A program made the position numbers and the translations under genes. The notes beneath the pieces are model-generated. The model was not told the origin of the DNA. It saw nothing but the letters and a program-made list of their open reading frames with translations, and searched no databases. Shown piece by piece: positions 8,896 through 14,595 of a stretch of 16,954 nucleotides of DNA. Within the stretch, counting starts at the first letter, position 1. Each line of letters opens with the position of its first letter. The stretch is from Bacillota bacterium (GTDB lineage: Bacteria > Bacillota > Bacilli > Bacillales_A > Planococcaceae): positions 1 to 16,954 of the forward strand of contig JAEXYZ010000009.1 in the NCBI GenBank assembly GCA_023405135.1. Direction: 5' to 3'.

Positions 8896-8924
8896 ATAAT
8901 ATCAAGGAATTCAAACATTGTCAT
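8896..8924 (-). promoter_or_regulatory. Predicted sigma-A promoter of the xdh-transporter operon
   Basis: On the minus strand, ATGACA (8919-8924) and TATTAT (8896-8901) are separated by exactly 17 nt. Each matches the sigma-A consensus at 5 of 6 positions. It leaves a leader of about 125 nt before the first gene. It is the best promoter match I found in this gap. Confidence 0.6.
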
Positions 8925-9143
8925 TAATAAATTTTCCTAATATTCACAATATTTTTGGTGAAAGTAACTAAAAATGATAAAAAAACCTCATTCATCATGT
9001 AACTTTATATAACATTTCATAAAATTAAACTGGCGTGATGAAGTGGTTAATAGCATGATAAATTGATCGTAATCAACTCAATGATGTTAATGAAAAATTT
9101 TGGGGAAAAGCGGAGATGTTTATTGACAATCTAAATAGCAAAA

Positions 9144-9185
9144 AATACGCCTTTTCCCTGCTTTATTCAGAGAAAAAGGCGTATT
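9144..9185 (-). terminator. Rho-independent terminator after the ABM-fold gene
   Basis: AATACGCCTTTT pairs with AAAAGGCGTATT around a central loop, a 12-bp stem. On the minus strand it is followed by a run of T. It begins 2 nt after the stop codon and separates the maturation operon from the xdh operon. Its A- and T-rich arms would let it act in both directions. Confidence 0.85.
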
Positions 9186-9187
9186 AA

Positions 9188-9514
9188 TCAAATTTCAAAA
9201 AAATCCTGTCTTTCTACTTTACAAACTCTGAGGGAAAAATTTTTATACCACTCTGCTCTCCCTTTCCCTTGGGCTACTTTATGGGCTGAATTCTCTTTCC
9301 AATTTTTTATCGATTCTAATGAATCCCAATAAGAAACGGTAATGCCTAACCCATCATCCCGTGCACTTTCTACCCCTAAAAACCCTTCCTGCTTTGAAGC
9401 TAACTCCACCATTTTATCGGCCATAATTCCGTAACGCTTGTCTTCCTCTGTTCTTTGTGATGAAAAAATAACGGCGAAATAAGGTGGTTCTGGAGTTTTT
9501 ACGATCCCGCTCAT
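9188..9514 (-). CDS. Antibiotic biosynthesis monooxygenase (ABM)-fold protein, YqjZ-like
   Basis: Small protein of 108 residues with the dimeric ferredoxin-like ABM fold. The pattern is characteristic: a first strand (PYFAVIFSS), a helix with MADKMVELASKQEGFLGVES, a strand GITVSYWDSLESIKNWKEN and a final helix/strand with KGRAEWYKNFSLRVCKVE. Family members include heme-degrading and quinone-type monooxygenases, but many have no known role, so no substrate is assigned. The start has AGGAGGAG 6 nt upstream. A weak promoter may lie just upstream, and there is no terminator between moaD and this gene, so it may also be reached by readthrough. A link to molybdenum or purine metabolism is positional only. 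Confidence 0.8.
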   Translation of the reverse strand: MSGIVKTPEPPYFAVIFSSQRTEEDKRYGIMADKMVELASKQEGFLGVESARDDGLGITVSYWDSLESIKNWKENSAHKVAQGKGRAEWYKNFSLRVCKVERQDFFEI

Positions 9515-9549
9515 CTAATACTCCTCCTAAAAAATAATTAAAAAATCGT

Positions 9550-9577
9550 GATATAAAAATATATTCAAAAAACTCAA
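9550..9577 (-). promoter_or_regulatory. Weak candidate promoter of the ABM-fold gene
   Basis: TTGAGT (9572-9577) and TATATC (9550-9555) on the minus strand are 16 nt apart in a very AT-rich stretch. Each box matches the sigma-A consensus only in part, so this is a suggestion. Confidence 0.3.
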
Positions 9578-9650
9578 ACTTTAAGACTCTTTCTTAAATT
9601 CCTTTACGATATGTACTTATTCAGACAGCATTAGCTTTTTCGTCTCAAGT

Positions 9651-9740
9651 TTAACAAGGTCTAAAGGTAAATTTATCATGTGATTCGACTGATAACTCCA
9701 CTTCAGTTAAAGGAGCAAATCCACTTACGTCAATGCCCAC
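9651..9740 (-). other. Unassigned 29-codon open frame after moaD
   Basis: A frame starting at a GTG 5 nt after the moaD stop runs 29 codons to a TAA at 9651-9653. It reads like a protein C-terminus (VGIDVSGFAPLTEVELSVES in part) and has no clear ribosome site of its own. The surrounding operon contains the tails of at least two lost genes, so this could be a third. I do not recognise the family. Confidence 0.25.
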
Positions 9741-9745
9741 TCGTT

Positions 9746-9976
9746 TTATCCACCACTTACCGGAGGAAGAAAAGCAATAACGTCTCCATCTTTAACGACG
9801 TCATCATCAAATGCGAATTCTTCATTTACTGCAGTCATTACTTGTTGCAAGTCCACAGTTGGATATTGCTGTTTAATCATCTCTTTTACTTCCCGAACCG
9901 TACATTGAGCACAATCGACTACTATAGATGCTCCCATTTCTTCTTGCAACTGGGCGAATAGTAAAACTTTAATCAT
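9746..9976 (-). CDS. moaD: Molybdopterin synthase small subunit MoaD
   Basis: Ubiquitin-like sulfur carrier. Its C-terminal Gly-Gly is activated to a thiocarboxylate and supplies the dithiolene sulfurs of molybdopterin, working with MoaE. The protein has 76 residues from MIKVLLFAQLQEEMG to FLPPVSGG, and the terminal GG is intact. The start at 9976 has AAGGGA upstream at a slightly long spacing; the frame continues 27 nt further to a GTG directly after the remnant moaE stop, which is less likely. The partner moaE survives upstream only as a frameshifted tail, so a MoaE from elsewhere would be needed for function. Confidence 0.88.
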   Translation of the reverse strand: MIKVLLFAQLQEEMGASIVVDCAQCTVREVKEMIKQQYPTVDLQQVMTAVNEEFAFDDDVVKDGDVIAFLPPVSGG

Positions 9977-10003
9977 AGAAACAGTCCCTTCTTTTAAATT
10001 CAC

Positions 10004-10056
10004 TTACTCATATAAGCGTTTCTCTAATTGATCCCTATCCACTTAGTAGCAAATGG
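10004..10056 (-). pseudogene. moaE: Remnant of moaE (3' end), frameshifted
   Basis: Directly before moaD, one frame reads NPFATKWIG and the next frame continues DQLEKRLYE and stop (10004-10006). Joined by a single-base correction in the GGGATC stretch, this gives WIGDQLEKRLYE, which resembles the C-terminus of Gram-positive MoaE (WIGDQ and a short tail). The position just before moaD is the usual place for moaE. Nothing of the rest of the gene is seen before modB begins. The match is short, so confidence is limited. Confidence 0.45.
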
Positions 10057-10077
10057 GTTCGATTATAGACGCATCTC

Positions 10078-10734
10078 TCAATGTTCTTTTTTACGAACGA
10101 ACAATAGTAAGAAAAAGGACAATATTAGTATCGTAATAACCCAGCCCCACGCTAAAACCATATTTCCGTTATCAATGGCCATATAAATTGCTGTAGGGAT
10201 TGTTTGGGTAACACCTGGGATATTCCCAGCAAACATAAGTGTTGCTCCGAATTCCCCTAACGCTCTCGCACCGCTTAAAATAGCACCTGCCAGAAGAGCT
10301 CTTTTAGCAAGAGGAACGGAAACACGGAAAAACACTTGCAATGCATTCGCACCTAAATCAATTGCAGCTTCTTCTATCCCTTTTTCAATTCCTTGAAAAC
10401 CAGCTTTTGCTGTTTGAAACATTAACGGAAATGCAACAACCGCTGCGGCAATTACAGCTGCATACCATGTAAAGATAATCGATTGCCCAAATAGTTCCTT
10501 TATCAACTTCCCTATGATACTTTGATTTCCGAAAATAATAATTAACAAAAACCCAATGACAGATGGTGGTAAAACTAACGGTAGCATAAAGACGGTTTCT
10601 AGCAACAGCTTTCCTTTAAACGTTTTTTTAGCAAACAAATAACCAAGAACTGTTCCTACAATAACAACGATTATACTCGCCGGAACCGTTATTGTAATGG
10701 ATAATTGAATTGGTTCCCAAAACTCTTTCCACAT
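10078..10734 (-). CDS. modB: Molybdate ABC transporter permease ModB
   Basis: Membrane subunit of the molybdate importer, 218 residues with about five helices. It carries the ModB/CysT-type coupling motif EEAAIDLGANALQVFFRVSV followed by PLAKRALLAG at mid-protein, and the conserved RALGEFGATLMFAGNIPG. The start at 10734 is the ATG with GAGGG 5 nt upstream; an in-frame TTG at 10746 overlaps the remnant modA stop and is the alternative. Its binding protein gene modA is present only as a 3' fragment directly upstream, and no modC ATPase gene is in the window. The permease is intact but cannot work without partners encoded elsewhere. Confidence 0.88.
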   Translation of the reverse strand: MWKEFWEPIQLSITITVPASIIVVIVGTVLGYLFAKKTFKGKLLLETVFMLPLVLPPSVIGFLLIIIFGNQSIIGKLIKELFGQSIIFTWYAAVIAAAVVAFPLMFQTAKAGFQGIEKGIEEAAIDLGANALQVFFRVSVPLAKRALLAGAILSGARALGEFGATLMFAGNIPGVTQTIPTAIYMAIDNGNMVLAWGWVITILILSFFLLLFVRKKEH

Positions 10735-10742
10735 AAAATCCC

Positions 10743-10856
10743 TCAATTTTTAGTAAAACCATACTTATTCAAAACTTCTTTCATGGCATCACTATTTATA
10801 AAATTTAAAAACTGCAATGCTTCTTCTGGATAGTCCGTATTTTTTAACATTTTCAT
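10743..10856 (-). pseudogene. modA: Remnant of modA (last 37 codons)
   Basis: A frame from an ATG at 10856 to a TGA at 10743-10745 encodes 37 residues that match the C-terminal end of ModA, the molybdate-binding protein: NTDYPEEALQFLNFINSD followed by AMKEVLNKYGFTKN, where PEEA, FL-F, S and KYGF are the family pattern. Stops lie just upstream in the frame, so the rest of the gene (about 200 codons) is gone. It abuts modB as modA normally does. The fragment starts inside the stop of the moaA remnant (ATATGA), preceded by a GAGGT that could act as a ribosome site, so a short peptide might still be made. Confidence 0.75.
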
Positions 10857-11017
10857 ATATTACCTCTATTATAAGACATTTCAATCTTATTTTCCGAATT
10901 GTTTTTCCTAACTTCATGTCTTTGTTCAGAATAACGATCCTTTCGTCTATTCCAAAGCTCTGAAAGATACTGTTTAACGTCTTCATCGGAATATTGGTCA
11001 TCTCTTAATTTAAAGTA
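10853..11017 (-). pseudogene. moaA: Remnant of moaA (last ~50 codons)
   Basis: Immediately after the pucB-like stop, and in the same frame, 54 codons run to a TGA at 10853-10855. They contain YSDEDVKQYLSELWNRRKDR, then YSEQR and NKIEMSY, which is the C-terminal pattern of MoaA, the radical-SAM GTP 3',8-cyclase of Moco synthesis (LW-xR-DRYSE-R and KIEMSYIGG). The expected final Gly-Gly is altered to NRGNI. The radical-SAM core with its CxxxCxxC cluster motif is absent. There is no start codon or ribosome site for the fragment. This is a gene tail left by deletion. Confidence 0.75.
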
Positions 11018-11638
11018 TCAAAAACTTTCATCTTTTTTTCCTTTAACTAAAATGTCGTACTCATTTGGTGTATCGATATCTATTCCCCAATTGTTATTTG
11101 GAAAATCAATAAATTTCATGTAGTCTCTGTTTGCTTTAATAATTTCCTTGCCTCCAACATCACCTTGTAAATGCTGAAATTGAGGAAACAAACTACTATC
11201 AAACAAAATTGGATGTCCTTCTTCATTACCGTATCGAGGTCGGATAATTCGAACCCCCTTTCCTTTATTCGTTTCATATTCTTGTATAATTTTTTGAACG
11301 ACTTCATTTGGAACTAACGGTTGATCCCCTAAGAAAACAAGTACTGCATCGACTTTTTCCTTTAAGCAATCAATCCCACGCTTTAAAGAGGTTGACATCC
11401 CGACTTCATAGTTCTCATTATAAATAAAGTTGACTTGTTCATTATATTGAGCAAGTGTTTTTTTCAAATCGTCCATATACTTCCCACCAATTAATACAAT
11501 TGGCTTTAATTCATTTTGAACAGCTAATGAGACAGGATATTGAATTATTGGAACTTCATGAAAAGGAAGGAGCAACTTAGGCTTCCCCATTCTTTTTGAA
11601 AGTCCAGCGGCTAAAATAACAGCACCGATGTTATACAT
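11018..11638 (-). CDS. MobA-like NTP transferase, PucB/MocA-like
   Basis: Predicted nucleotidyltransferase that joins a nucleotide to molybdopterin or otherwise matures the cofactor for xanthine dehydrogenase. The 206-residue protein has the MobA-like fold: LAAGLSKRMGKPK nucleotide loop (9-21), FLGDQP metal/substrate loop (102-107), GHP (141-143), GDVGGK (159-164) and DIDTPNEY (187-194). The start at 11638 has AAGGG 7 nt upstream and overlaps the xdhC stop by 8 bp (ATGTATAA), so translation is coupled. MocA-type relatives use CTP; MobA itself uses GTP. Bacillus PucB, the closest contextual match, is needed for xanthine dehydrogenase activity. Which nucleotide is used cannot be told here. Confidence 0.85.
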   Translation of the reverse strand: MYNIGAVILAAGLSKRMGKPKLLLPFHEVPIIQYPVSLAVQNELKPIVLIGGKYMDDLKKTLAQYNEQVNFIYNENYEVGMSTSLKRGIDCLKEKVDAVLVFLGDQPLVPNEVVQKIIQEYETNKGKGVRIIRPRYGNEEGHPILFDSSLFPQFQHLQGDVGGKEIIKANRDYMKFIDFPNNNWGIDIDTPNEYDILVKGKKDESF

Positions 11639-12680
11639 GGATTTTCCCTTTTCCATGAAGATGCTGCGGAACTCGACCATTTCTTAAACTCATGATCTCA
11701 GAAACGATGCTAATTGCCACTTCATCAATTGTTTCTGCACCAATATCTAATCCAACTGGAGAATGAATCGGTCCATCTTTTAAAGTGTAACCAATGTTTT
11801 CAAGCATTTCATTTGTGCGATAAATCGGTCCAAGCACCCCAATATAACGAGGTTGATTTTCAATGGCATATTTTAAACTTGCTTCATCCTTTTCCTGATG
11901 ATGATTCATAATAATCCACCAGCAATTTTGCAATTCATTTCCTTGTAAATTTTCAGAATCTAATGTGATATGTTTTGCGTGTGGGAAATTTTGTTCATTA
12001 TTGAAATGAGATCTTGTATCTATAACAGTAACAGAAAATCCAGCTTTATAAGCTAAGTCCACAACTGGCATGGCGTCTCTTCCAGCTCCCGCGATAATTA
12101 ATTTCTCACTCGGTTTTATTACATCTATAAAGTAACGACTATTTTCATAGAAAAGGATTTCTGCCCGTGTTTGCCGATCAAATGCGAATTGACTTTCATT
12201 TATTACTGTTTTCGGGATGTTTTGTTCACCTAAAATGACATTACATTGATCCTCAAGCACTGCTATAGTTCCTTGTTCCATTTCTATTATAAGAGTAAAT
12301 GGAATCTCTTTGGTTAAAAAAGCATCAATTTTTTGCCAAATTGACATTTCAGGGTTAATGGGAATAAATAAAAATTCCAAACTCCCTTTACAGCCAATTC
12401 CTAAACTCCAAATTTCGGTTTCACTTAAATCATAACGGATATTCATCGGTTTATTATTTTCAAATACTTTTTTCGCCCATTCAAATAAATCGTTTTCTAA
12501 ACAGCCTCCACTAATTGTACCGACCATATGACCGCTAGATGTCATTAGCATTTTCGTACCAGGTAAACGATAGGCAGAACCTTTGACATCTGCCAAAATA
12601 ACCAACACAGTTTGCTCATTGTTCTCCCACGCCATTTTCAGTTGGCGGAAAAGTTCTTGAAATTCTTGTAATCTAGACAT
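11631..12680 (-). CDS. Xanthine dehydrogenase maturation factor, XdhC/PucA-like
   Basis: Accessory protein that binds the molybdenum cofactor, promotes its sulfuration and inserts it into xanthine dehydrogenase. The 349-residue protein has the N-terminal XdhC/CoxI domain with GTISGGCLE (54-62, Cys60) and GIGCKG (94-99, Cys97), the two conserved Cys motifs of the family. A C-terminal Rossmann domain follows with IIAGAGRDA (195-203), the IGVLGPIYRT stretch (280-289) and the signature HSPVGLDIGAETIDEVAISI (306-325). The start at 12680 has AAGGAGG 7 nt upstream. It is the first gene of the maturation operon, about 115 nt behind a predicted promoter. Confidence 0.9.
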   Translation of the reverse strand: MSRLQEFQELFRQLKMAWENNEQTVLVILADVKGSAYRLPGTKMLMTSSGHMVGTISGGCLENDLFEWAKKVFENNKPMNIRYDLSETEIWSLGIGCKGSLEFLFIPINPEMSIWQKIDAFLTKEIPFTLIIEMEQGTIAVLEDQCNVILGEQNIPKTVINESQFAFDRQTRAEILFYENSRYFIDVIKPSEKLIIAGAGRDAMPVVDLAYKAGFSVTVIDTRSHFNNEQNFPHAKHITLDSENLQGNELQNCWWIIMNHHQEKDEASLKYAIENQPRYIGVLGPIYRTNEMLENIGYTLKDGPIHSPVGLDIGAETIDEVAISIVSEIMSLRNGRVPQHLHGKGKIHV

Positions 12681-12739
12681 TTAATAACCTCCTTCACCAT
12701 TGAAATATTTATAAATTACTGAGTGGATAAAAAATAAAT

Positions 12740-12753
12740 TGAAGTTAAAGGAA
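12740..12753 (-). promoter_or_regulatory. Leader motif TTCCTTTAACTTCA, partner of the xdh leader motif
   Basis: Minus-strand TTCCTTTAACTTCA lies 60 nt before the xdhC-like start, and is 13/14 identical to the motif 66 nt before the FAD-subunit start. It sits downstream of the predicted promoter, so it would be part of the mRNA leader in both operons. Confidence 0.4.
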
Positions 12754-12796
12754 GAAAGTAAGAGTGATGTAAGAATTTATAACATCGAAACTTTTC

Positions 12797-12829
12797 ATTA
12801 TATTAACAAAATTCGGAATTGTTAGTCAA
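12797..12829 (-). promoter_or_regulatory. Predicted promoter of the xdhC-pucB-modB-moaD operon
   Basis: On the minus strand, TTGACT (12824-12829) is followed 18 nt later by TAATAT (12800-12805), and a perfect TATAAT overlaps it (12797-12802) at 21 nt. The -35 matches 5 of 6 consensus bases. Which of the two -10 boxes is used is open. Confidence 0.55.
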
Positions 12830-12860
12830 CTGGATGTTTACAAATTTTATCTGAACAAAA

Positions 12861-12887
12861 AACCCAGTGCGAATGATGCACTGAGTT
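12861..12887 (-). terminator. Rho-independent terminator after the 116-residue hypothetical gene
   Basis: AAC, one wobble position and CAGTGC pair with GCACTG and GTT around a 7-nt loop; the wobble is U-G only in the minus-strand RNA. A run of six U follows. It overlaps the leftover ypjP-like stop codon, as the terminator of the intact ypjP does. Confidence 0.8.
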
Positions 12888-12915
12888 AGGATAACCAATT
12901 CGGTGATTGGACTAT
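12886..12915 (-). pseudogene. Possible remnant of a second ypjP (last ~9 codons)
   Basis: The sequence TTAGGATAACCA beside this terminator is identical to the 3' end of the intact ypjP gene 700 bp away, and each lies at the same place relative to a hairpin terminator. In the corresponding frame it reads IIVQSPNWLS and stop, like the family ending TPPNW-S. This is short, but sequence, frame and terminator position agree. Confidence 0.4.
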
Positions 12916-12941
12916 AATTTAAATCATTTGATTTGCCGTTT

Positions 12942-13292
12942 TCAACCATTAATTACCAGGTAAGATGTAGTTGCTTCCTTAGTTTTTTCAAAATAGGGTA
13001 GTAGCTTCATAACTCCTAAAACATAACGACTGTCTTTGTTCGTTGTTATATCCTTTTGACGACCCTTCCCCTTCTCAATTAAAACTTTAACAGCTAAATC
13101 AATATCTTTTTTATAAACTTTTGCTTCTTTATAGATTTCTTTATCATAAAAGCCTAAAGTGATACACTCTTCGTCTACTTTCAATACCTTTGCAGAAGCT
13201 TTCCCTTTAAATGTATAAATTAAGCTCTCAAGTTTAATAGTGTCTACTATATCTGACCATACTTTCTCAGAATTTCGCATCAAAATTCCCAT
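12942..13292 (-). CDS. Hypothetical protein, 116 residues
   Basis: I do not recognise this family. The protein is Lys-rich, with no signal peptide or membrane helix, and mixes predicted helices and strands: an N-terminal helix (SEKVWSDIVDTIKLESLIYT), a strand pair AKVLKVDEECITLGFYD, then DIDLAVKVLIEKGKGRQKDI and RYVLGVMKLLPYFEK. It looks like a small soluble protein. Ribosome site GGAGGAGG lies 4 nt before the first ATG; an ATG four codons later is possible. It has its own TATAAT box at 13324-13329 and a terminator, so it is a single-gene unit. It sits between the intact ypjP and the remains of a ypjP-like 3' end, which suggests a rearranged spot. Confidence 0.7.
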   Translation of the reverse strand: MGILMRNSEKVWSDIVDTIKLESLIYTFKGKASAKVLKVDEECITLGFYDKEIYKEAKVYKKDIDLAVKVLIEKGKGRQKDITTNKDSRYVLGVMKLLPYFEKTKEATTSYLVING

Positions 13293-13323
13293 ATTGCCTC
13301 CTCCTTTTTTTGTTTTCAGAAAA

Positions 13324-13329
13324 ATTATA
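13324..13329 (-). promoter_or_regulatory. Candidate -10 box of the 116-residue gene
   Basis: A perfect TATAAT on the minus strand lies about 32 nt before the start codon. No good -35 sequence is found 16-18 nt upstream, so the promoter would be weak or need an activator. Confidence 0.35.
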
Positions 13330-13447
13330 GTACAAAAAATTCCACGTGAATTTAATTTTTAAATGAAACTAAGTTTATTTTTAATAAATATTTCAAATTA
13401 TACAAACAAGTCTATCGATCGATTAAAATTAGGATTAAGCAAATTTC

Positions 13448-13469
13448 GGGTACAAATTGGGGTACATTG
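13448..13469. repeat. Tandem GGGTACA repeat
   Basis: GGGTACAAATTG is directly followed by GGGTACATTG, two imperfect copies side by side in an intergenic stretch. It is too short to call an attachment site. Confidence 0.4.
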
Positions 13470-13562
13470 ATTTAATCATATTTTTTAACAGTTTGGATAA
13501 ACTATTAATTAACCATGAAATCCTTTATAAAACTTGATATATCAACATTATTTCCAAACAAA

Positions 13563-13588
13563 AAACACCCGTAAGTATACGAGTGTTT
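13563..13588 (-). terminator. Rho-independent terminator of ypjP
   Basis: AAACAC, a wobble position and CGTA pair with TACG and GTGTTT around 4 nt; the wobble is U-G only on the minus strand. A U run follows. The stem overlaps the ypjP stop codon. Confidence 0.85.
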
Positions 13589-14201
13589 AGGATAACCATT
13601 TTGGTGGTGTATTTTTGGACCAGTAAATATCGCCTAAAGAGTGATGTGCTACAAAGTTGTCTTCAAATGTGTGATAGTGAAAATTGTAGTAATAGCCTTC
13701 TTGTGGACGTTTTTCAGTGCGTACATGGAAGCGAATTAAATCTTTACCGCTTGTCCCATCTGCAATATTAAAAATTCTTTCACCATATTGTCCGCTCGGA
13801 TTGTTTGTAATTTTTAAATAATTTAACGTTTGATCATCTAATCTGGCTACCGTTAACTCAATTGCTTCTTGTAATTTTGGAAAAATTCTTTCTTCAAACT
13901 CATCACCGATTACAGATGCAATTCGAGGGCCAAATTTTATATATGACTGCTCCTTAGCCGCAAGTAAAACAGATTCAACAGGCTGACTTTCAAGTGAATG
14001 GGCTTGATTCGACGAGTTGCTGTCAACAACTGTAGTTAGTTGCTCTCTAGTTTCATCATTGTTTTGAAAATTTGAGTTCTGTGAACCGTTATTTGGTTGT
14101 CCATTTTCTAAACCTTCCCAAATTGCATGGTTCGGTGTAATTAATCCAAAGGTTAAGAATGCTACCGTAATAACAAGGGTTTTCTGAAGCCATTTTTTCA
14201 T
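13587..14201 (-). CDS. ypjP: YpjP family protein
   Basis: Homologue of Bacillus YpjP, an exported protein of unknown function conserved in Bacillales. The 204-residue protein starts MKKWLQKTLVITVAFLTFGL, an N-terminal signal or anchor helix, followed by a low-complexity Asn/Gln/Ser-rich linker (about 30-75). The conserved part begins around KEQSYIKFGPRIASVIGDEF and includes IFNIADGTSGKDLIRFHVR, GYYYNFHYHTFEDNF, HHSLGDIYW and the end NTPPKWLS, all typical of the family. The His/aromatic cluster is its most conserved feature. The start at 14201 has AAGGTG 6-8 nt upstream; the frame extends 15 nt to a TTG, which is less likely. It stands alone with its own terminator, and the neighbouring plus-strand peptide gene is divergent. 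Confidence 0.88.
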   Translation of the reverse strand: MKKWLQKTLVITVAFLTFGLITPNHAIWEGLENGQPNNGSQNSNFQNNDETREQLTTVVDSNSSNQAHSLESQPVESVLLAAKEQSYIKFGPRIASVIGDEFEERIFPKLQEAIELTVARLDDQTLNYLKITNNPSGQYGERIFNIADGTSGKDLIRFHVRTEKRPQEGYYYNFHYHTFEDNFVAHHSLGDIYWSKNTPPKWLS

Positions 14202-14348
14202 CGTATTCACCTTCAATCTCGCACAAATTTGTTAAAACCTTCTATTAAGTCATACGTTTTAGCAATTAAAAGGTTTCATCTTTTTATAATTCATTGTACA
14301 ATAATAAAGTAAATAAAGCGTGTTTTTTTAATAAGGGAGGTTCAAAAG

Positions 14349-14423
14349 ATGGCTACTATTACTATTGGCGCTGGCTTATTTTTATTATTAGCGTATTTAA
14401 CTTCAATGTGTTTCACGAACTAA
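14349..14423 (+). CDS. 24-residue hydrophobic peptide
   Basis: A short gene with strong expression signals: AAGGGAGG 8 nt before the ATG, and a terminator 23 nt after the stop. The peptide begins MATITIGAGLFLLLAYL and ends TSMCFTN, a single hydrophobic segment with one Cys and no charged residue. It would sit in or on the membrane. I do not recognise it. Options are a small sporulation or membrane-stress peptide, or a toxin-type peptide of a type I system. A TATAAT at 14284-14289 is a possible -10 box without a good -35. It is the only supported plus-strand gene in the window. Confidence 0.6.
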   Translation: MATITIGAGLFLLLAYLTSMCFTN

Positions 14424-14446
14424 TACCATTTATATTTATTTTATCG

Positions 14447-14479
14447 AAGCTACTTAGATTGAGTAGCTTTTTATTTTTT
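14447..14479 (+). terminator. Rho-independent terminator of the small peptide gene
   Basis: AAGCTACT (14447-14454) pairs perfectly with AGTAGCTT (14462-14469) around a 7-nt loop, followed by TTTATTTTTT. Position and strand fit the peptide gene directly upstream. Confidence 0.85.
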
Positions 14480-14555
14480 GGGAAATTAATTATTGTAATG
14501 CAATATTGGACTAATTTTTTGGACGATTTTTATTTTATCTCTATAAAAATTGGAC

Positions 14556-14585
14556 AAGGGGCACCGACGTTAATCGGCACCCCTT
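14556..14585 (-). terminator. GC-rich hairpin, possibly a terminator
   Basis: A 12-bp stem, AAGGGGTGCCGA with TCGGTGCCCCTT around 6 nt in minus-strand RNA, is complete only on that strand, where two positions are U-G/G-U wobbles and would be mismatches on the plus strand. The U-tract is interrupted (TTGTCCAATTTTT), so termination may be weak. It directly follows the 230-bp inverted-end element in the minus direction. Confidence 0.45.
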
Positions 14586-14595
14586 TAGTATTTAA

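Larger units (their letters stand above)
8763..9143. promoter_or_regulatory. Control region ahead of the xdh-transporter operon
   Basis: No gene is supported in these 381 bp. The stretch holds the predicted promoter (8896-8924), a palindrome downstream of it and a leader motif shared with the other operon. A further inverted repeat, TTGAT and ATCAA around CGTA, lies near 9064-9077. A GTGGTTAA at about 9045 resembles the TTGGTTAA core of the Bacillus PucR box with one mismatch, but it lies well upstream of the promoter and its flank does not fit, so it is not called. Confidence 0.45.

Noticed and set aside
8827..8940. Plus-strand 37-codon frame upstream of the xdh operon
   Set aside because: No ribosome site before its ATG, and it overlaps the predicted promoter and leader of the minus-strand operon.
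9040..9050. PucR-box-like GTGGTTAA
   Set aside because: One mismatch in the core, poor flanking match, and a position more than 110 bp upstream of the predicted promoter.
10792..11001. Minus-strand 69-codon frame between pucB and modB
   Set aside because: It is in a different frame from the moaA remnant that explains the same bases and from the modA remnant it overlaps at its 3' end. It has no family-like pattern of its own.
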